Assembly (NCBI GenBank): GCA_937899835.1
Contig: CALCCE010000159.1
Location: 1 to 32,224, forward strand
Source: an uncultured Flavobacteriales bacterium
Lineage (GTDB): Bacteria > Bacteroidota > Bacteroidia > Flavobacteriales_G > Salibacteraceae
Reading direction: 5' to 3'
DNA length: 32,224 nt
Both the position numbers and the translations under genes were made by a program. The notes under the pieces are model-generated. The model saw only the letters and a program-made list of their open reading frames with translations. It did not search any database and was not told where the DNA came from. Below, one piece after another: positions 32,080-32,224 of this stretch (positions are counted from its first letter, which is position 1; each line of letters starts with the position of its first letter).

Positions 32080-32224
32080 GTTGCAAAACAATCTTACCTT
32101 CTTTGGGCAGCTGCATTACTCCTTCATTCATTGAGCATCTAAATACACCACACCCCTTCAGCCGTGCATCCTCTTATTTGTTCCAATGTCCGTGAAACGC
32201 TGTTGCACATCCGAACGGATAGTG

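Noticed and set aside
32080..32224. Open frames at the right end on both strands
   Set aside because: All are under 50 residues and cut by the window; none has an assignable family, so I cannot say whether a gene begins or ends here.

Overview
The window comes from a member of the Bacteroidota, most likely a Saprospiria-type (Lewinella/Haliscomenobacter-like) environmental bacterium. The evidence is a giant secreted protein with GEVED, SprB-type and type IX secretion sorting domains, many lipoproteins and Sec-exported proteins, NarL-type two-component pairs with TPR sensor kinases, weak Shine-Dalgarno sequences and TTTG-type -7 promoter elements. No rRNA, tRNA, CRISPR array, insertion sequence or phage gene was seen.

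Layout. 1-5861 (minus strand): the 5' end of a secreted protein cut by the window edge, a 1348-residue T9SS cargo protein with a beta-helix and three homologous modules, and a small STAS/SpoIIAA-like protein. 6138-8182 (plus): a lipoprotein and an AraC-type regulator. 8409-18929 (plus): an unusual accessory-looking block. It holds two small beta-rich proteins of unknown function, a TupA/PBP-like solute-binding protein without a signal peptide, a four-helix membrane-anchored trypsin-like protease, an exported protein overlapping it by 4 nt, a second trypsin-like protease without a signal peptide, another small beta-rich protein, a TPR sensor histidine kinase, and a NarL response regulator. The kinase reading frame is interrupted by an in-frame TAG exactly between the N-box and the G1 box of its ATPase domain. 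19218-23012 (minus): a cytosolic lipid-binding-like (TULIP-like, tentative) protein, then a compact lipoprotein, multi-spanning membrane protein, histidine kinase and response regulator operon. 23545-26082 (plus): a Crp/Fnr regulator followed by an operon of an SDR-fold protein lacking the usual YxxxK residues, a DoxX-like membrane protein, a SnoaL-like protein and a TfoX/YjbR-like protein. A perfect TTGAC-N4-GTCAA box lies about 42 bp before the likely transcription start of that operon. 26270-29413 (minus): a cNMP-domain patatin phospholipase and a DAO-type FAD oxidoreductase. 29808-31213 (plus): an NADPH-dependent FMN reductase and a pirin, preceded by two perfect palindromes. 31528-32079 (plus): a small exported protein.

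How the genes may work together. The best candidate for an undescribed system is 8409-18929. Two trypsin-like serine proteases that both appear to act on the cytoplasmic side, two or three beta-rich partner proteins and an exported partner sit next to a TPR kinase/regulator pair, three of whose genes are almost contiguous. I infer a proteolysis-linked sensing or stress/conflict module, but no gene here proves that role. The nonsense codon suggests the kinase is inactive in this isolate, or that the base is an assembly error. The 23545-26082 block reads as a regulator and its own regulon, and 29808-31213 as a redox/electrophile-response operon.
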